Shown here piece by piece: positions 5,172 to 5,199 of a stretch of DNA of 5,199 nucleotides. Made by a program: the position numbers and the translations under genes. The notes below the pieces were generated by a model that saw only the letters and a program-made list of their open reading frames with translations, was not told the DNA's origin and did no database searches. This DNA is from Bacteroidota bacterium (lineage in GTDB: Bacteria > Bacteroidota > Ignavibacteria > Ignavibacteriales > Ignavibacteriaceae). The DNA lies in the NCBI GenBank assembly GCA_021796135.1, contig JAJYOQ010000313.1:1-5199 (forward strand), written 5' to 3'. Numbering within the stretch: the first letter of the stretch is position 1; every line of letters begins with the position of its first letter.

Positions 5172-5199
5172 TGTTTAAAAATATGTCGTCATTTCGTCT
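5171..5199 (+). CDS. mlaD: Start of a third operon gene, probably MlaD (MCE-domain protein)
   Basis: ATG 5171 overlaps the mlaF stop (TAATG) and follows a strong Shine-Dalgarno. Only nine complete codons are present (MFKNMSSFR) before the window ends, too few to show a domain. In most genomes the gene after mlaE-mlaF encodes the MCE-domain lipid-binding protein with one N-terminal membrane helix; the basic, polar start seen here is compatible with that. The product name rests on gene order alone. Confidence 0.55.

Overview
The window looks like chromosomal DNA from an AT-rich Gram-negative bacterium, most likely of the Bacteroidota/Chlorobiota group (an Ignavibacteria-like genome would fit). 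The grounds are a promoter matching the TAnnTTTG -7 type, weak or absent Shine-Dalgarno sequences before several genes, family matches that recall that group, and an Mla-type lipid transport operon that implies an outer membrane. No rRNA or tRNA is present, so the placement is an inference.

Left part (1-2193, all minus strand): an accessory block. In transcription order it holds a 484-residue Fic protein with an AbiEi-like N-terminal half (2193 to 739), the wreck of an ORF6N-domain gene (663 to 262; two in-frame stops and an apparent internal deletion), and the start of a DUF6364-type ribbon-helix-helix antitoxin gene (246 to beyond base 1) whose usual partner, a PIN-domain toxin, would lie outside the window. 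Three hairpin palindromes sharing the core TCRCAWTTTGYGA sit in and just upstream of the ORF6N remnant. Possible operator repeats lie in front of both the fic gene and the DUF6364 gene.

Middle (2194-2424): a divergent intergenic region with an AT-rich part next to fic and a C-rich, almost G-free tract. It is followed by a plus-strand gene (2425-3459) for a long isochorismatase/nicotinamidase-like cysteine hydrolase. A weak U-tailed hairpin follows that gene.

Right part (3603-5199, plus strand): a tightly packed operon for an MCE/Mla ABC transporter: the permease MlaE, the ATPase MlaF, and the first codons of a third gene, probably the substrate-binding MlaD, overlapping the mlaF stop by one base. 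Together these move phospholipids between the inner and outer membranes.

Codon choice differs between the two halves: ATA is common for isoleucine in fic, while ATC/ATT dominate on the plus-strand side. This supports an acquired toxin-antitoxin/mobile-element block beside housekeeping genes. I see no wholly new system. The most unusual items are the covarying palindrome family, the ORF6N wreck that now contains the upstream part of the antitoxin promoter, and the repeated palindromes in front of fic.
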